DNA of 46,557 nucleotides from Pseudomonadota bacterium (GTDB taxonomy: Bacteria > Myxococcota_A > UBA9042 > GCA-2863065): contig SXOO01000204.1 in NCBI GenBank assembly GCA_005776725.1, positions 1 to 46,557 of the forward strand, written 5' to 3'. Under the pieces are notes generated by a model, which was not told the DNA's origin, did not search any database, and saw nothing but the letters and a program-made list of their open reading frames with translations. Shown in pieces: positions 8,884 through 17,606 of the stretch. The position numbers and the translations under genes were made by a program. Every line of letters starts with the position of its first letter. Position 1 is the first letter of the stretch.

Positions 8884-10400
8884 ACCCCGGCGCTGTCCGG
8901 CGCTGCGACGTGCTCGTCGTCGGCGCCGGCTTCGCGGGCCTCGGGCTAGCGCGCCAGCTGAAGCGCGCCGGGATAGACGACGTGGTGGTGCTGGAGCGCG
9001 GCAGCCGCCTCGGAGGGACGTGGCGAGACAACATCTACCCCGGCGTCGCCTGCGATGTGCCCACGCCGCTTTATTCGTACTCCTTCGCGCTCCAGCCCTT
9101 TCGGTCGCGCGCCACGCCACACGGCTGGTCTGGGCTCTACGCCCCGCATGACGAGCTGCAGGCCTACCTCGAGCGCTGCGCGGACACGTTTGATGTGAGG
9201 CGCCACCTCCAGCTGGGCGTGGACGTGCGCTCCGCGTCTTGGGACGGGCTCACCGCGCGCTGGCGCGTGGAGACCGAGCAGGCCGCCGAGGGGGGGCAGC
9301 GCGGGGCCGTGGCGCGGTGCTACGCCCCGAGGGTGCTCGTGTCGGCCTCTGGACACGCGCTCCGCGTGCCAATCACGCCGCGCTTCCCGGGGGCCGAGCG
9401 CTTCCGCGGGGTGCAGGTGCACTCGGCGCGCTGGGATCCCACTTTGGACCTGCGCGGTCGGCGCGTCGTCGTGGTCGGCACGGGGGCCAGCGCCGCTCAG
9501 CTGGTGCCGGCGATCGCAGACCGGGTGGGCCACCTCACGGTGTTCCAGCGCACCGCCGGGTGGGTGATCCCCAAGTTTCAGCTGCGAGACGCCGAGCAGC
9601 TCGAGAGCGTCGATCGAGTCCCGGGCGGTCACCGCGCGCTTCGGTGGTCGCTCTATTGGCTCATGGAGCTCATCGCTGCGGGGCACGTCTTCGAGCCGCG
9701 CCTCCACGAGTGGTTCACCGAGCCCCGCGCGCTCCGTCACCTCGATGCGCAGGTGGCCGACCCGGCGCTACGGGAGAAGCTGCGCCCCCGCTTCCGGCTG
9801 GGCTGCAAGCGCATGATCATCTCGAACGACTTCTACCCGGCGTTGACGCGGCCCAACGTGTCGCTGGTGACCGAGCCCATTCTAGCGTTCGACGAGTCGG
9901 GGGTGCTCACTGAAGACGGCCAGCATCACGCGGCCGACGTGGTGATCTATGCCACCGGCTACGAGGCCGCCGAGGCCCCCCTGCCGTTCGAGATAGAGGC
10001 GCACGGCCGGCGGCTCGAGGACGCCTGGCGCGACGGCTCGGAGGCGCATCGCGGGACTGCCGTCACGGGCTTCCCGAACCTCTTCTTCATGGTCGGCCCC
10101 AACACCGGGCAGGGGCACACATCCATGGTGTTCATGATGGAGAGCCAATATCCGTACGTAGCAGCAGGTGTACGGCAAATGCTCGACTCCCTCCGCGGCC
10201 TCGAGGTGAGGCCGGAGGCGCAGGACGCCTGGAATCGCTTCCTCGAGCAGCGGCTCAGTCGCACGGTGTGGAACAGCGGGGGGTGCAAGAGCTGGTATCT
10301 CAGCCGGTCCGGGCGCAACACCACCGCCTGGCCAGGGTTCACGTTCGAGTACTGGCTGCGCCTCCGGCGTTTCGACCGGGAGAACTTCCGGGCGGTCTGA
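8877..10400 (+). CDS. Flavin-containing monooxygenase, Baeyer-Villiger type
   Basis: A 507-residue FAD- and NADPH-dependent oxygenase. The FAD-binding VGAGFAG is at residues 15-21, followed by LGGTWRDNIYPGVACD, typical of the class. The Baeyer-Villiger fingerprint F-x-G-x-x-x-H-x-x-x-W-[P/D] is seen as FRGVQVHSARWD at 176-187, and a second Rossmann motif VVVGTGASAAQ follows for NADPH. The end VWNSGGCKSWYLSR...TTAWPGFTFEYW is characteristic of this group. The GTG at 8877 gives a 7-bp overlap with the SDR; the long open frame before it is a shadow. These enzymes insert oxygen next to ketones or oxidise lipids; pairing with an SDR (alcohol to ketone to ester) is an inference from context. Confidence 0.9.
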   Translation: MVDPGAVRRCDVLVVGAGFAGLGLARQLKRAGIDDVVVLERGSRLGGTWRDNIYPGVACDVPTPLYSYSFALQPFRSRATPHGWSGLYAPHDELQAYLERCADTFDVRRHLQLGVDVRSASWDGLTARWRVETEQAAEGGQRGAVARCYAPRVLVSASGHALRVPITPRFPGAERFRGVQVHSARWDPTLDLRGRRVVVVGTGASAAQLVPAIADRVGHLTVFQRTAGWVIPKFQLRDAEQLESVDRVPGGHRALRWSLYWLMELIAAGHVFEPRLHEWFTEPRALRHLDAQVADPALREKLRPRFRLGCKRMIISNDFYPALTRPNVSLVTEPILAFDESGVLTEDGQHHAADVVIYATGYEAAEAPLPFEIEAHGRRLEDAWRDGSEAHRGTAVTGFPNLFFMVGPNTGQGHTSMVFMMESQYPYVAAGVRQMLDSLRGLEVRPEAQDAWNRFLEQRLSRTVWNSGGCKSWYLSRSGRNTTAWPGFTFEYWLRLRRFDRENFRAV

Positions 10401-10454
10401 CCGGTGCACGCGTGGCTCCTTGCCTAAACGCACACGGCGTCGCAGGCTGCGCCC

Positions 10455-13400
10455 GTGGTGGTGGGTCTCCAAATCCCCGGCGTCACCCTCGGCGGCCTGC
10501 TCGGCAGCGGCGGCATGGGCGCCGTATATGCCGGCGTCGACGACGCCACTGGCCGCGAGGTGGCGGTCAAGGTGGTGGCGCGCGAGCGCTGCACCGAGCC
10601 CATGCGGCGGCGCTTCGAGCGCGAAGCCCACGCGATGCTCTCACTCCGGCACCCCAACGTCGCAGCCGCGTTGAGCTACGGCGCTGCGGAGGGCGGCAGG
10701 CTCTTCCTGGTGATGGAGCGCCTGCATGGGCAGGATCTGGCGGCCGTCCTCGGAACCGGTCGCCTCTCCATCGAGGAGGCCGCTGCGCTCGCGCTGGAGG
10801 CGGCGCTGGGGCTGGACGCGGCGCACGCGCTCGGCCTGGTCCACCGAGACGTGAAGCCGTCGAACCTGTTCCTGCACGCCCCGCCGGGTGCGCAGCGGCC
10901 CGTGGTCAAGCTGCTCGACTTTGGGCTGGCCGTGGCCGCCGACGCCGAGAGCACTCGGGTCACGCGTACAGGAGAGGTGCTGGGCACGCCGGCGTACATG
11001 GCCCCGGAGCAGGCGCGCGGCGAGCGGGGAGTGGACGTGCGGAGCGACGTCTACGCGCTCGGCGCCGTGCTCTACCACATGCTCACCGGGAGCCCGCCCT
11101 TCGGACGGGGATCGCCGATCGAGGTCCTGGTGCGCGCGCTCACCGAGGAGGTCCCGCGGCTCGAGGCCGAGCGGCCGGAGGTGTCGCCCGCGCTCGCGGC
11201 CCTGGTCCATCAGGCGTTGGTGCGCGAGCCCGCGCAGCGGCTGGGCTCCATGGCGGCGTTCATCGAGGGCCTGCGCGCGCTCGGCTCCGCGCTGACGGTC
11301 GGTGGGCCCGGGAAGTCCACGGCCGGCTCGGGCGCGTCCTTCGGCGCCGCGGACAGAGCGTCGGGAGCGCCAGCGGGGATCTGGTCGTCGCCAGCCACCC
11401 TGGCGGAGGGCGCAGGCGCCCCGACTTCGGGGGCTACGGCATCCGCAGCCCAGCCCGGCGGGCGGCCCGGCTCGAGGCCTGGGGAGCTCCGCCTGGGCGC
11501 GGATCGCCGGGTCGTGACGGTGTTGCTTGCCAGCGGGGTCACGAGCCGGGAAGAGGTCGTAGCGGCGATCGAAGCCCAAGGCGGAGAGGCCACGGTCTCC
11601 GGCGACCAGGTGATCGGGGTCTTTGGGGGCGAGCGCTCGGCCGGCGACGAGGCGGAGCGGGCGGTGCGGGCCGCGCTTCGTTGTGAGGCCGCCGCGCGCA
11701 GCATCGGAGTGGGCACCACACGCTCTGACTCTTCACCGGCGCTCTCAGGAGACTCGGTCACGGCGGTCACTTCGGATCCGGGCGTGCGCGTGGACGCCGA
11801 GACATGGCGCCGCGTTCGCGGCCGCTTCGCGGTCAGTGGGGATAGGGTGGTCCGCGAGCTCTCCGAAGAGCAGGCGACGGTGGTGAGCCCGTTCGTCGGG
11901 CGCAGCTCGGAGCTGTTGGACCTGCGCCTCCTGGTCGAGCGCGTGGTCGACGGCGAGCCGGCGGCCGGGGTGCTCCTCCTCGGACCACCCGGGATCGGGA
12001 AGAGCCGCGTCGTCGCGACCGCCGTGTCGGCCATTGAGTCGTTGGGACGCGGGCACGTCTTCGCGTTTGCGCGGGGCGACACCGTGCGGCGCTACGCCAG
12101 CTGGAGCCTTCTCGCCGACCTCGTACGCGGCCTCCCCAGGGACGACCTCGAGCCCGGACCGCTGGGCGCCGAGGTCCTCGACAACCTCCTGAGCCCCGGG
12201 ACACCCGGCGGAGGGCGTTTCACGGACGCGCAGGCGGCGCGGGATCGGTTGCTGCTGGCCGTGGGAGACCTCCTCGAGGCGGCGCTCCTGAACGCGCCGC
12301 TGGTCCTCGTCCTGGAGGACCTGCACGAGGCGGACACGCCGAGCCTGGAGCTCATCGACGCGCTGCTCGCCCGCTTGCGTGATCAGCCGCTGGTGTTGAT
12401 GGCCACGGCGCGGGACCACTTCGCGGCGGAGCGGCCGGGGCTCCTCGCTGGCTCGGCGCTGCGGCGCGTGTCGCTTCGGGAGCTGGACCGCCGGGTCTCT
12501 TTGGAGCTGTGCGCGGCGCTGGGGCTGTCCCCGGAGGCGTCGGAGCGCGTCGCGTCCCAGGCCGGCGGTAACCCCCTGTTCATCGAGCAGCTGGCCGCGG
12601 CGGGAGCGGAGTCGATCGGCTCCGTGCCCTTGACCGTGGAGGAGGCGGTTCAGGCGCGGCTGGACCCGCTCCCCCGGCACGTCCGCGACGGCGTACGGGT
12701 GGCGGCGGCGTTCGGCGTGCGCTTCGAGGTCGACTCGTTGGTCGCCGTGGGTCTCGCGGAGGCCTCGCACGTGGTCGACCGGCTCCTCCGAGACGACCTC
12801 GTCCAGCTGGAGCGGCGACGGAGTCGGTCGGATCCCGCGAGCTACCACTTCCGCTGCGGCCTCCTGCGAGACGTGGCGTACGCTGGCCTCACCGAGGCGC
12901 AGCGCCGCGACATCCACGGGCGGATCGGGCAGCTGTACGCCGGGAGGCCCGGGCAAGCAGCGGATGCGGCGCATCACCTGACGCTCGGCGGCCTTGGTCA
13001 GCAGGCGATCCCGCTCTGGCTCGACGCCGCCCGCGCCGCGCTCTCCGGCGGAGACCTCCGCGCCGCCCGCTCGGGCCTCGATCGCGCGTTGCCCCTGGCC
13101 GAGGGCGGTCCACTGGAGGCCGCTGTGCGGTTGGAGCGCCTCGGAGTGGTGGTGCGCTGCGGCGACGTCGCCGCGGCCCGGACCGAGCACGCGGCACTGG
13201 CCGCCGTCGCGGTGAGTGGCTCTACGGCGTTCGACGCCGAGTGGCACTACTGGACGGCCGCGATCGCTCAATGGGAGGGCCGGCACGTCGACAGCCGTGA
13301 CGGCTTCGCCCGCGCGGCGGTGCTGGTCGCGGGGATGGGTGACCGCATCGCGTTCTCGCGCGCGCTGGCGATGCAGGCCGTCCAGGTGTGCACTGGCCAG

Positions 13401-14270
13401 CTCGGCGATGCCCGGCCGATCGCCGAGCGCGCCCTCGAGGCCGCCGGCGAAGACCCCAGCGCCCGGGCGCGTGCGCTCCACACGCGCTACTTCGTGGCCG
13501 GGTACGCAGACAAGCCGGCGGTCGCGCGCGCACTGGGTGACGCCGCGCTGGCGGCGTGCGAGACGGCGGGCGACGCGCGGCGCGCGCTCGAGGTCCTGAC
13601 CACGCTCGCAGCAGACGAGCTGGAGCTCGGGCGCCTCGAGTCCGCCGAGGTGCGCCTCGAGGCCGTGCTGGAGAAGGCCCGGCGGCTCGGCAACGAGGTG
13701 GCGCTGGGATATGCGCTCCACAACCTCGGCGTGGTGCATCTACGCCGCGGCCGGGTAGCGCAGGCGCTCGAGAAGCAAACGGTGGCCCTGGCCGCGGGCG
13801 AGCGCCTGGGTCAGACGCGGCTGGTTGGGGCCGCGCTCTACCATCGAGCGCTCGCGCGTCTCCAAGAGGGCGATCTGCACGGCGCGCAAGCCGACGCGGA
13901 AGCGGCGCTGCCTCAGGTGCGCGGCTCCACGGAGGAGGCGAGCGCGCTCACCGTTCGCGCCCTCGTACATCGGGCGCGCGACCAGTGGGCCGAGGGGCTC
14001 GAGTGCGCGCGGGCGGCCCGCCGGCTCATGGAGGGCAGCGGTCACCGGCCAGAGCTCGAGGCCGAGCTGCTCGCCTGCGAGGTGGAGCTGCTCGAGCTGG
14101 CCGGGCTCACGATGGAGGCGCAAACGCGGCGCCACGCCGCTGTGGAGCGGATTGTGGCCCGCGCCGACGCGCTCACGGAGAACGCGGAGGAGCGGGCGGC
14201 GTATCTGGTGGGGAGCCCGGCGCGGGCTCGAATCATGGAGGGGCCGACGTCACTCGACCCCCTGCGCTGA
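10455..14270 (+). CDS. Ser/Thr protein kinase fused to degenerate cyclase-like domain, AAA-type ATPase and TPR region
   Basis: A 1271-residue signalling protein. The kinase occupies about 1-280: Gly loop LGSGGMGAVY (16-25), VAVK with Lys39, HRDVKPSN (Asp132), DFG at 155, GTPAYMAPEQARG, and SDVYALGAVLYHMLTG. After a Ala/Gly/Pro linker, residues about 352-470 resemble a class III nucleotide cyclase (RVVTVLLASGV, SGDQVIGVFGG, RAVRAALRC), but the metal Asp expected in the first strand is missing. A STAND/AAA-like ATPase follows, with Walker A GPPGIGKS at 510-517 and Walker B LVLVLEDLHEAD. The remainder (from about 830) is helical TPR-like repeats. This order is typical of myxobacterial PknK/LuxR-like ATPase kinases. 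Start is one of three consecutive GTG codons; no clear ribosome site. Confidence 0.9.
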   Translation: MVVGLQIPGVTLGGLLGSGGMGAVYAGVDDATGREVAVKVVARERCTEPMRRRFEREAHAMLSLRHPNVAAALSYGAAEGGRLFLVMERLHGQDLAAVLGTGRLSIEEAAALALEAALGLDAAHALGLVHRDVKPSNLFLHAPPGAQRPVVKLLDFGLAVAADAESTRVTRTGEVLGTPAYMAPEQARGERGVDVRSDVYALGAVLYHMLTGSPPFGRGSPIEVLVRALTEEVPRLEAERPEVSPALAALVHQALVREPAQRLGSMAAFIEGLRALGSALTVGGPGKSTAGSGASFGAADRASGAPAGIWSSPATLAEGAGAPTSGATASAAQPGGRPGSRPGELRLGADRRVVTVLLASGVTSREEVVAAIEAQGGEATVSGDQVIGVFGGERSAGDEAERAVRAALRCEAAARSIGVGTTRSDSSPALSGDSVTAVTSDPGVRVDAETWRRVRGRFAVSGDRVVRELSEEQATVVSPFVGRSSELLDLRLLVERVVDGEPAAGVLLLGPPGIGKSRVVATAVSAIESLGRGHVFAFARGDTVRRYASWSLLADLVRGLPRDDLEPGPLGAEVLDNLLSPGTPGGGRFTDAQAARDRLLLAVGDLLEAALLNAPLVLVLEDLHEADTPSLELIDALLARLRDQPLVLMATARDHFAAERPGLLAGSALRRVSLRELDRRVSLELCAALGLSPEASERVASQAGGNPLFIEQLAAAGAESIGSVPLTVEEAVQARLDPLPRHVRDGVRVAAAFGVRFEVDSLVAVGLAEASHVVDRLLRDDLVQLERRRSRSDPASYHFRCGLLRDVAYAGLTEAQRRDIHGRIGQLYAGRPGQAADAAHHLTLGGLGQQAIPLWLDAARAALSGGDLRAARSGLDRALPLAEGGPLEAAVRLERLGVVVRCGDVAAARTEHAALAAVAVSGSTAFDAEWHYWTAAIAQWEGRHVDSRDGFARAAVLVAGMGDRIAFSRALAMQAVQVCTGQLGDARPIAERALEAAGEDPSARARALHTRYFVAGYADKPAVARALGDAALAACETAGDARRALEVLTTLAADELELGRLESAEVRLEAVLEKARRLGNEVALGYALHNLGVVHLRRGRVAQALEKQTVALAAGERLGQTRLVGAALYHRALARLQEGDLHGAQADAEAALPQVRGSTEEASALTVRALVHRARDQWAEGLECARAARRLMEGSGHRPELEAELLACEVELLELAGLTMEAQTRRHAAVERIVARADALTENAEERAAYLVGSPARARIMEGPTSLDPLR

Positions 14271-14280
14271 CGGCGCCGGG

Positions 14281-15561
14281 CTACTGCGGAGCCGGTGCGG
14301 CCCCCTCCGCGGCGGGCGCGGCCCCTTCGGCTGGTGGCGCCGGTGCTTCGGCTGGGGGCGCGGCCCCTTCGGCTGGTGGCGCCGCTGCTTCGGCTGGGGG
14401 CGCGGCTGCTTCGGCTGCGGGCGCCGCTGCTTCGGCTGCGGGAGCTCCTGTCTCCGCCACGGGCGCGGCCCCGTCGGCTGCCGGCGCGGCGCTCTTGGCA
14501 GCGGTCGTGTCCTTCTTCGGGTAGGTCGCGGCGAGCGTGTCGATGATGAGCTTCGACTCGGCGTCCGTGAGCTCGAGGCCCTGATCGGTGACCATGCGCT
14601 GGATCACCTTCGCCCAGCCCTCGGCCGTGTCGCCGCCATGCTTCTCGACCTCCGACATGTCATGGCAGTCGGTGCACTTCTTTTGGATGAGCTCCTTGCC
14701 CTTCGCGAGGTCCACGGGCACCGCCGAGGGGGCTGCGGCCGCGGCCTTCTCAACGCCGGCCGACGACTCGGCCTGGGCAGTCTCCTGGGCGCGCTTCATG
14801 CGCGAGGACGCCTGGATGTCCCGGTTGATCGCCACGAGGTAGCTCGTGACTGCGGCCACCTCCGCGTCCGTGATCGGGTCGCCGAGCGTGGGCTTCTTGG
14901 CCATGCGGACGACCACGTCGTACCAGGACTCGCCGGAGCGAGGCTTCTGCAGGATCGTCCGGATGTCGTGGCAGTCCGTGCACTTCCCCGCGAGCACGCG
15001 CTGACCGGTGGCCATGGCGTCGCGCTGCACCAGCTCCTCGATGTTGGGCTTCGCCCCCCACGGGAGCTCGTGGAGCACTCGGCGCACCCGGTCGAGGTTG
15101 TCGGTGCTCATGAGGGCGCCGAAGTCGTGAGCCCGCACGGCGAATGGGATCGACAGCGTGCCCAGCACCAGCGTGCAGGCCAGGAGCCCCAGGCCGAGGG
15201 CGGGGAGCGACTTGCCGAAGTGCTGGAACCAGCGGATGACCGAGATCTTCGCGGCCAGCAGCACGCCGATGAGGATGCCCATGACGGCGTGCATCACCGT
15301 GCGCGACGGCAGCTCGACCTGGTACTCCCAGAGGCGCGGGACCATCTCCCACATGAGCACCACGTAGATCAGCACGTACAGGCCCCCGGCGACGCGGTGC
15401 ATGAGCGTCCAGAACCTCGGGGCGGTCGAGCGCCCGTTGGGGTCCGGCCCCCCCGGATCGGGGACCATCGGGAAGCTCCAGAGCCACGCCTGAAGGATGG
15501 TGGCGAAGACAGCCAGGCCGACGAAGGCGATGCCCAGCCACATTGACAACGTGGTGCTCAA
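14281..15561 (-). CDS. Membrane di-haem cytochrome c with heptad-repeat tail
   Basis: A 426-residue protein. Four hydrophobic segments lie at about 7-29, 55-72, 90-107 and 119-141, with histidines at the edges of two of them (LMHRVAGG, VMHAVMG), recalling small cytochrome b-like membrane domains. Two covalent haem c sites follow: CTDCH at 194-198 and 296-300, each with a downstream Met that could be the sixth ligand. From about 360 the chain is Ala/Pro/Glu heptads. The TTG start at 15561 has CGGAG seven bases upstream, whereas the internal ATG at 15543 has none. Likely an inner-membrane electron carrier facing the periplasm. It converges with the kinase gene, with a 10-bp gap. No exact family recognised. 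Confidence 0.78.
   Translation of the reverse strand: MSTTLSMWLGIAFVGLAVFATILQAWLWSFPMVPDPGGPDPNGRSTAPRFWTLMHRVAGGLYVLIYVVLMWEMVPRLWEYQVELPSRTVMHAVMGILIGVLLAAKISVIRWFQHFGKSLPALGLGLLACTLVLGTLSIPFAVRAHDFGALMSTDNLDRVRRVLHELPWGAKPNIEELVQRDAMATGQRVLAGKCTDCHDIRTILQKPRSGESWYDVVVRMAKKPTLGDPITDAEVAAVTSYLVAINRDIQASSRMKRAQETAQAESSAGVEKAAAAAPSAVPVDLAKGKELIQKKCTDCHDMSEVEKHGGDTAEGWAKVIQRMVTDQGLELTDAESKLIIDTLAATYPKKDTTAAKSAAPAADGAAPVAETGAPAAEAAAPAAEAAAPPAEAAAPPAEGAAPPAEAPAPPAEGAAPAAEGAAPAPQ
14294..14482. repeat. 21-bp tandem repeat coding the cytochrome tail
   Basis: Nine adjacent 21-bp units begin GGCGC(G/C)G or a near variant and most contain CTTCGGCTG. Units at 14315, 14336, 14357, 14378, 14399 and 14420 are closely alike and alternate in a 42-bp pattern; the outer units are diverged. 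On the minus strand they code for heptads of the form A-A-P-P-A-E-A/G at the C-terminus of the di-haem cytochrome. Confidence 0.85.
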
Positions 15562-15588
15562 GAAGGTGCTCCGTTCAGAGGAGCCGCG

Positions 15589-15618
15589 ATCCTAGCCGAG
15601 GTGTTCCCTGGCTGTCAC
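15589..15618 (-). promoter_or_regulatory. Candidate sigma-70 promoter of the di-haem cytochrome gene
   Basis: Reading the minus strand, GTGACA (15618-15613) and TAGGAT (15594-15589) are separated by 18 bp, matching the consensus at 5 of 6 and 4 of 6 positions. The predicted transcript would start near 15582, about 20 bp before the TTG start with its GGAG site. Confidence 0.45.
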
Positions 15619-15743
15619 CCAGGCGGCTCGTCCGTACTCGTCCGTATTGGGGACGTCGTGGCCTGCCCGTCGCCAAGACCCGCAAACAACCGGCGCCGTC
15701 CGAGACGCTGTGTTACGCTGGGGCCGATAGTCTCCACGAGGAG

Positions 15744-15759
15744 CGGCACGCCTCTTGCT
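15744..15759 (+). promoter_or_regulatory. Sigma-54 (RpoN) promoter of the MopE-like gene
   Basis: CGGCACGCCTCTTGCT matches the -24/-12 consensus TGGCACG-N4-TTGCW at all positions but the first, with exact GG-to-GC spacing (15745-15746 and 15757-15758). The start of transcription would be near 15770, leaving a 22-bp leader with AGGAG at 15782-15786 before the ATG at 15792. Expression would need an enhancer-binding activator. Confidence 0.65.
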
Positions 15760-15791
15760 CGCTCCCGACACGGACTGTCTCAGGAGCCCCC

Positions 15792-17606
15792 ATGCGCCGC
15801 TCGATCTGGCCCCTCCGCCTCGCCGCCCTCTGCCTCGCTGCTGCGCCGCTCTCGGCTGTAGCGGAGCCGGACCCGCCGCCCGCGGATCCCGGCAAGGACG
15901 AGCCGGCCGAGACAGAGGACCCGAAGCCGCCACCGGTCGAGGCCGTTGACTGGTCCGCGTCGGACAAAAACAAGGACTATCAGCCGAAGTCCGAGTCCGA
16001 GGGCGCCACCTGGACCTTCAATCCCCAGAAGGTGGAGCTGAGCTACGGCCAGTCCGAGACCGGCACCAACTTCCAAGGCGCGCGCATCCTCAAGGGCAAC
16101 GAAGACGTCGTGGTTCAGGGGGCCGTTGAGGCGGGCCTGTATCCGGACGCCGACGGGGTCACCCGGTACCAGCAGTGGCAGGGCTCCACGCTCTACTTCG
16201 GGGTCTCGGACGCCGAGTCGGGTAACCAGGTGGCGGGTATCGCCGAGTTCTTCTGGTTCGAGAGCTCAATCCCGCGTGGCTCCGACTTCTACGCCGTGCA
16301 CCTCAAGGTGAAGTCCAGCCCGAACGTGCAGGACGACTGGCTGCTGTCGAAGACGGACGGCTGGTTCGACGACTGGGTCGCCCAGTGGACGGACGACGGC
16401 CCCAGCCAGCACGTGAAGCTCGCGATGGAGCCCGGCGGCGCGCACGGCGCGGTGCGCTGGGACTTCTCGGTCCCGTTCGAGAACTACAAGTGGGAGCCGG
16501 TCAAGACCATGCAGGTGGCCGAGTCCTACGGCGCCGGCTACTCGCTCAACGCGCAGGGAGACGCCAACGGCAAGGCTTCGGCGCAGTTCAAGGAGGGCGG
16601 CGAGGTCGCCGAGCTCAGCGCGGACGGTAAGGTCACGATCCAGGCCAAGGGCTACATCAACAACGACTTCAAGGTGTCGAGCCAGTACACCATCACGCTC
16701 TACAAGTGGCAGATGCTGGTGAGCTCCGGCGCCGAGCACATGAGCTACCAGCTGAACCTCCTGCCGCACGACGAGCAGAACGAGGAGTCCTCGGGTTATT
16801 ACGAGTACTTCGTGGTGCTCCAGGCCACGCGTGGCACGCCGATCCACATCGACTCGATGGAGATCGGGGGCATGTTCGAGAACGTCAACCCGCTCTGGTT
16901 CGACGGCTCCCAGGGCCTCAGCGTGAAGATCAACGACCTCTGGATCACGCCTCCCCGCGGCGTGTGTCTCCCCGGCGACATTGCGCCGGCGGGCACCTGC
17001 AAGTCCAAGGGCGTCTGCGGCGTGATCGAGCCCGAGTGCGTGGACAACAAGTGGGTCTGTCCCGTGGTCAACGTCTTCGAGGAGGTCGAGCTCAGCTGCG
17101 ACGGGCTGGACAATGACTGCGATGGCAAGGTCGACGAGGAGATCCCCGCGCGCTCGTGCTCCACCAAGTGCGGCACTGGCTACGAGACCTGCCAGAACGG
17201 GCGGTTCCAGGGCTGCGACGCCCCGAAGCCCGCCATCGAGATCTGCGGGGACGGGATCGACAACGACTGCGACGGCTCGCACGACAACGGCTGCGCGGTT
17301 GAGCCTCCGGATGGCGCCACGGACGAGCCAGTGAACCCCACGCCCGGTGACGGCGTGGACGCCGTCGACGGCGCTATCGAGGAGCCGCCCCAGCCCTTCG
17401 ACAATGCCGGCAACGGCGATGGCGACGAGGGCCCGACCGGAGGCATCGACCCGAAGACTCAGCTCCCGGCCGCCTCCGGCGGTCAGACCGGCTGCGACGC
17501 TCGAGGGGCATCCTCTGGCGCGGCGCCTGCTTGGGGGCTCCTGGCGGCGCTCGCGCTGTGGGGGCTTCGCCGGGGCCGCTCGGTCAGAGCTTCACGAGCC
17601 AGTTGA
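15792..17606 (+). CDS. Secreted surface protein with MopE-like metal-binding motifs and MYXO-CTERM-like tail
   Basis: A 604-residue exported protein. A signal peptide (MRRSIWPLRLAALCLAAAPLSAVA) is followed by an acidic Pro-rich stretch, then a large beta-rich domain (about 70-390) of no recognised family. Two Cys/Asp motifs, CDGLDNDCDGKVD at 436 and CGDGIDNDCDG at 485, match the putative metal-binding motif found in MopE and many myxobacterial surface proteins. The end has Cys568, a hydrophobic stretch (WGLLAALALWGL) and a basic tail, as in MYXO-CTERM sorting signals, so the protein is probably processed and anchored on the outer surface. Start fixed by AGGAG five bases upstream. The last 23 bp overlap the convergent gene. 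Sigma-54 control is predicted. Confidence 0.8.
   Translation: MRRSIWPLRLAALCLAAAPLSAVAEPDPPPADPGKDEPAETEDPKPPPVEAVDWSASDKNKDYQPKSESEGATWTFNPQKVELSYGQSETGTNFQGARILKGNEDVVVQGAVEAGLYPDADGVTRYQQWQGSTLYFGVSDAESGNQVAGIAEFFWFESSIPRGSDFYAVHLKVKSSPNVQDDWLLSKTDGWFDDWVAQWTDDGPSQHVKLAMEPGGAHGAVRWDFSVPFENYKWEPVKTMQVAESYGAGYSLNAQGDANGKASAQFKEGGEVAELSADGKVTIQAKGYINNDFKVSSQYTITLYKWQMLVSSGAEHMSYQLNLLPHDEQNEESSGYYEYFVVLQATRGTPIHIDSMEIGGMFENVNPLWFDGSQGLSVKINDLWITPPRGVCLPGDIAPAGTCKSKGVCGVIEPECVDNKWVCPVVNVFEEVELSCDGLDNDCDGKVDEEIPARSCSTKCGTGYETCQNGRFQGCDAPKPAIEICGDGIDNDCDGSHDNGCAVEPPDGATDEPVNPTPGDGVDAVDGAIEEPPQPFDNAGNGDGDEGPTGGIDPKTQLPAASGGQTGCDARGASSGAAPAWGLLAALALWGLRRGRSVRASRAS

Noticed and set aside
10401..10454. 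Possible sigma-54 promoter before the kinase gene
   Set aside because: GG and GC have the right spacing in CGGTGCACGCGTGGC, but the rest of the -24 and the TTGC of the -12 are missing.
11745..13739. Open frame of 664 codons on the minus strand
   Set aside because: Antisense to the ATPase and TPR part of the kinase protein; no motif of its own.
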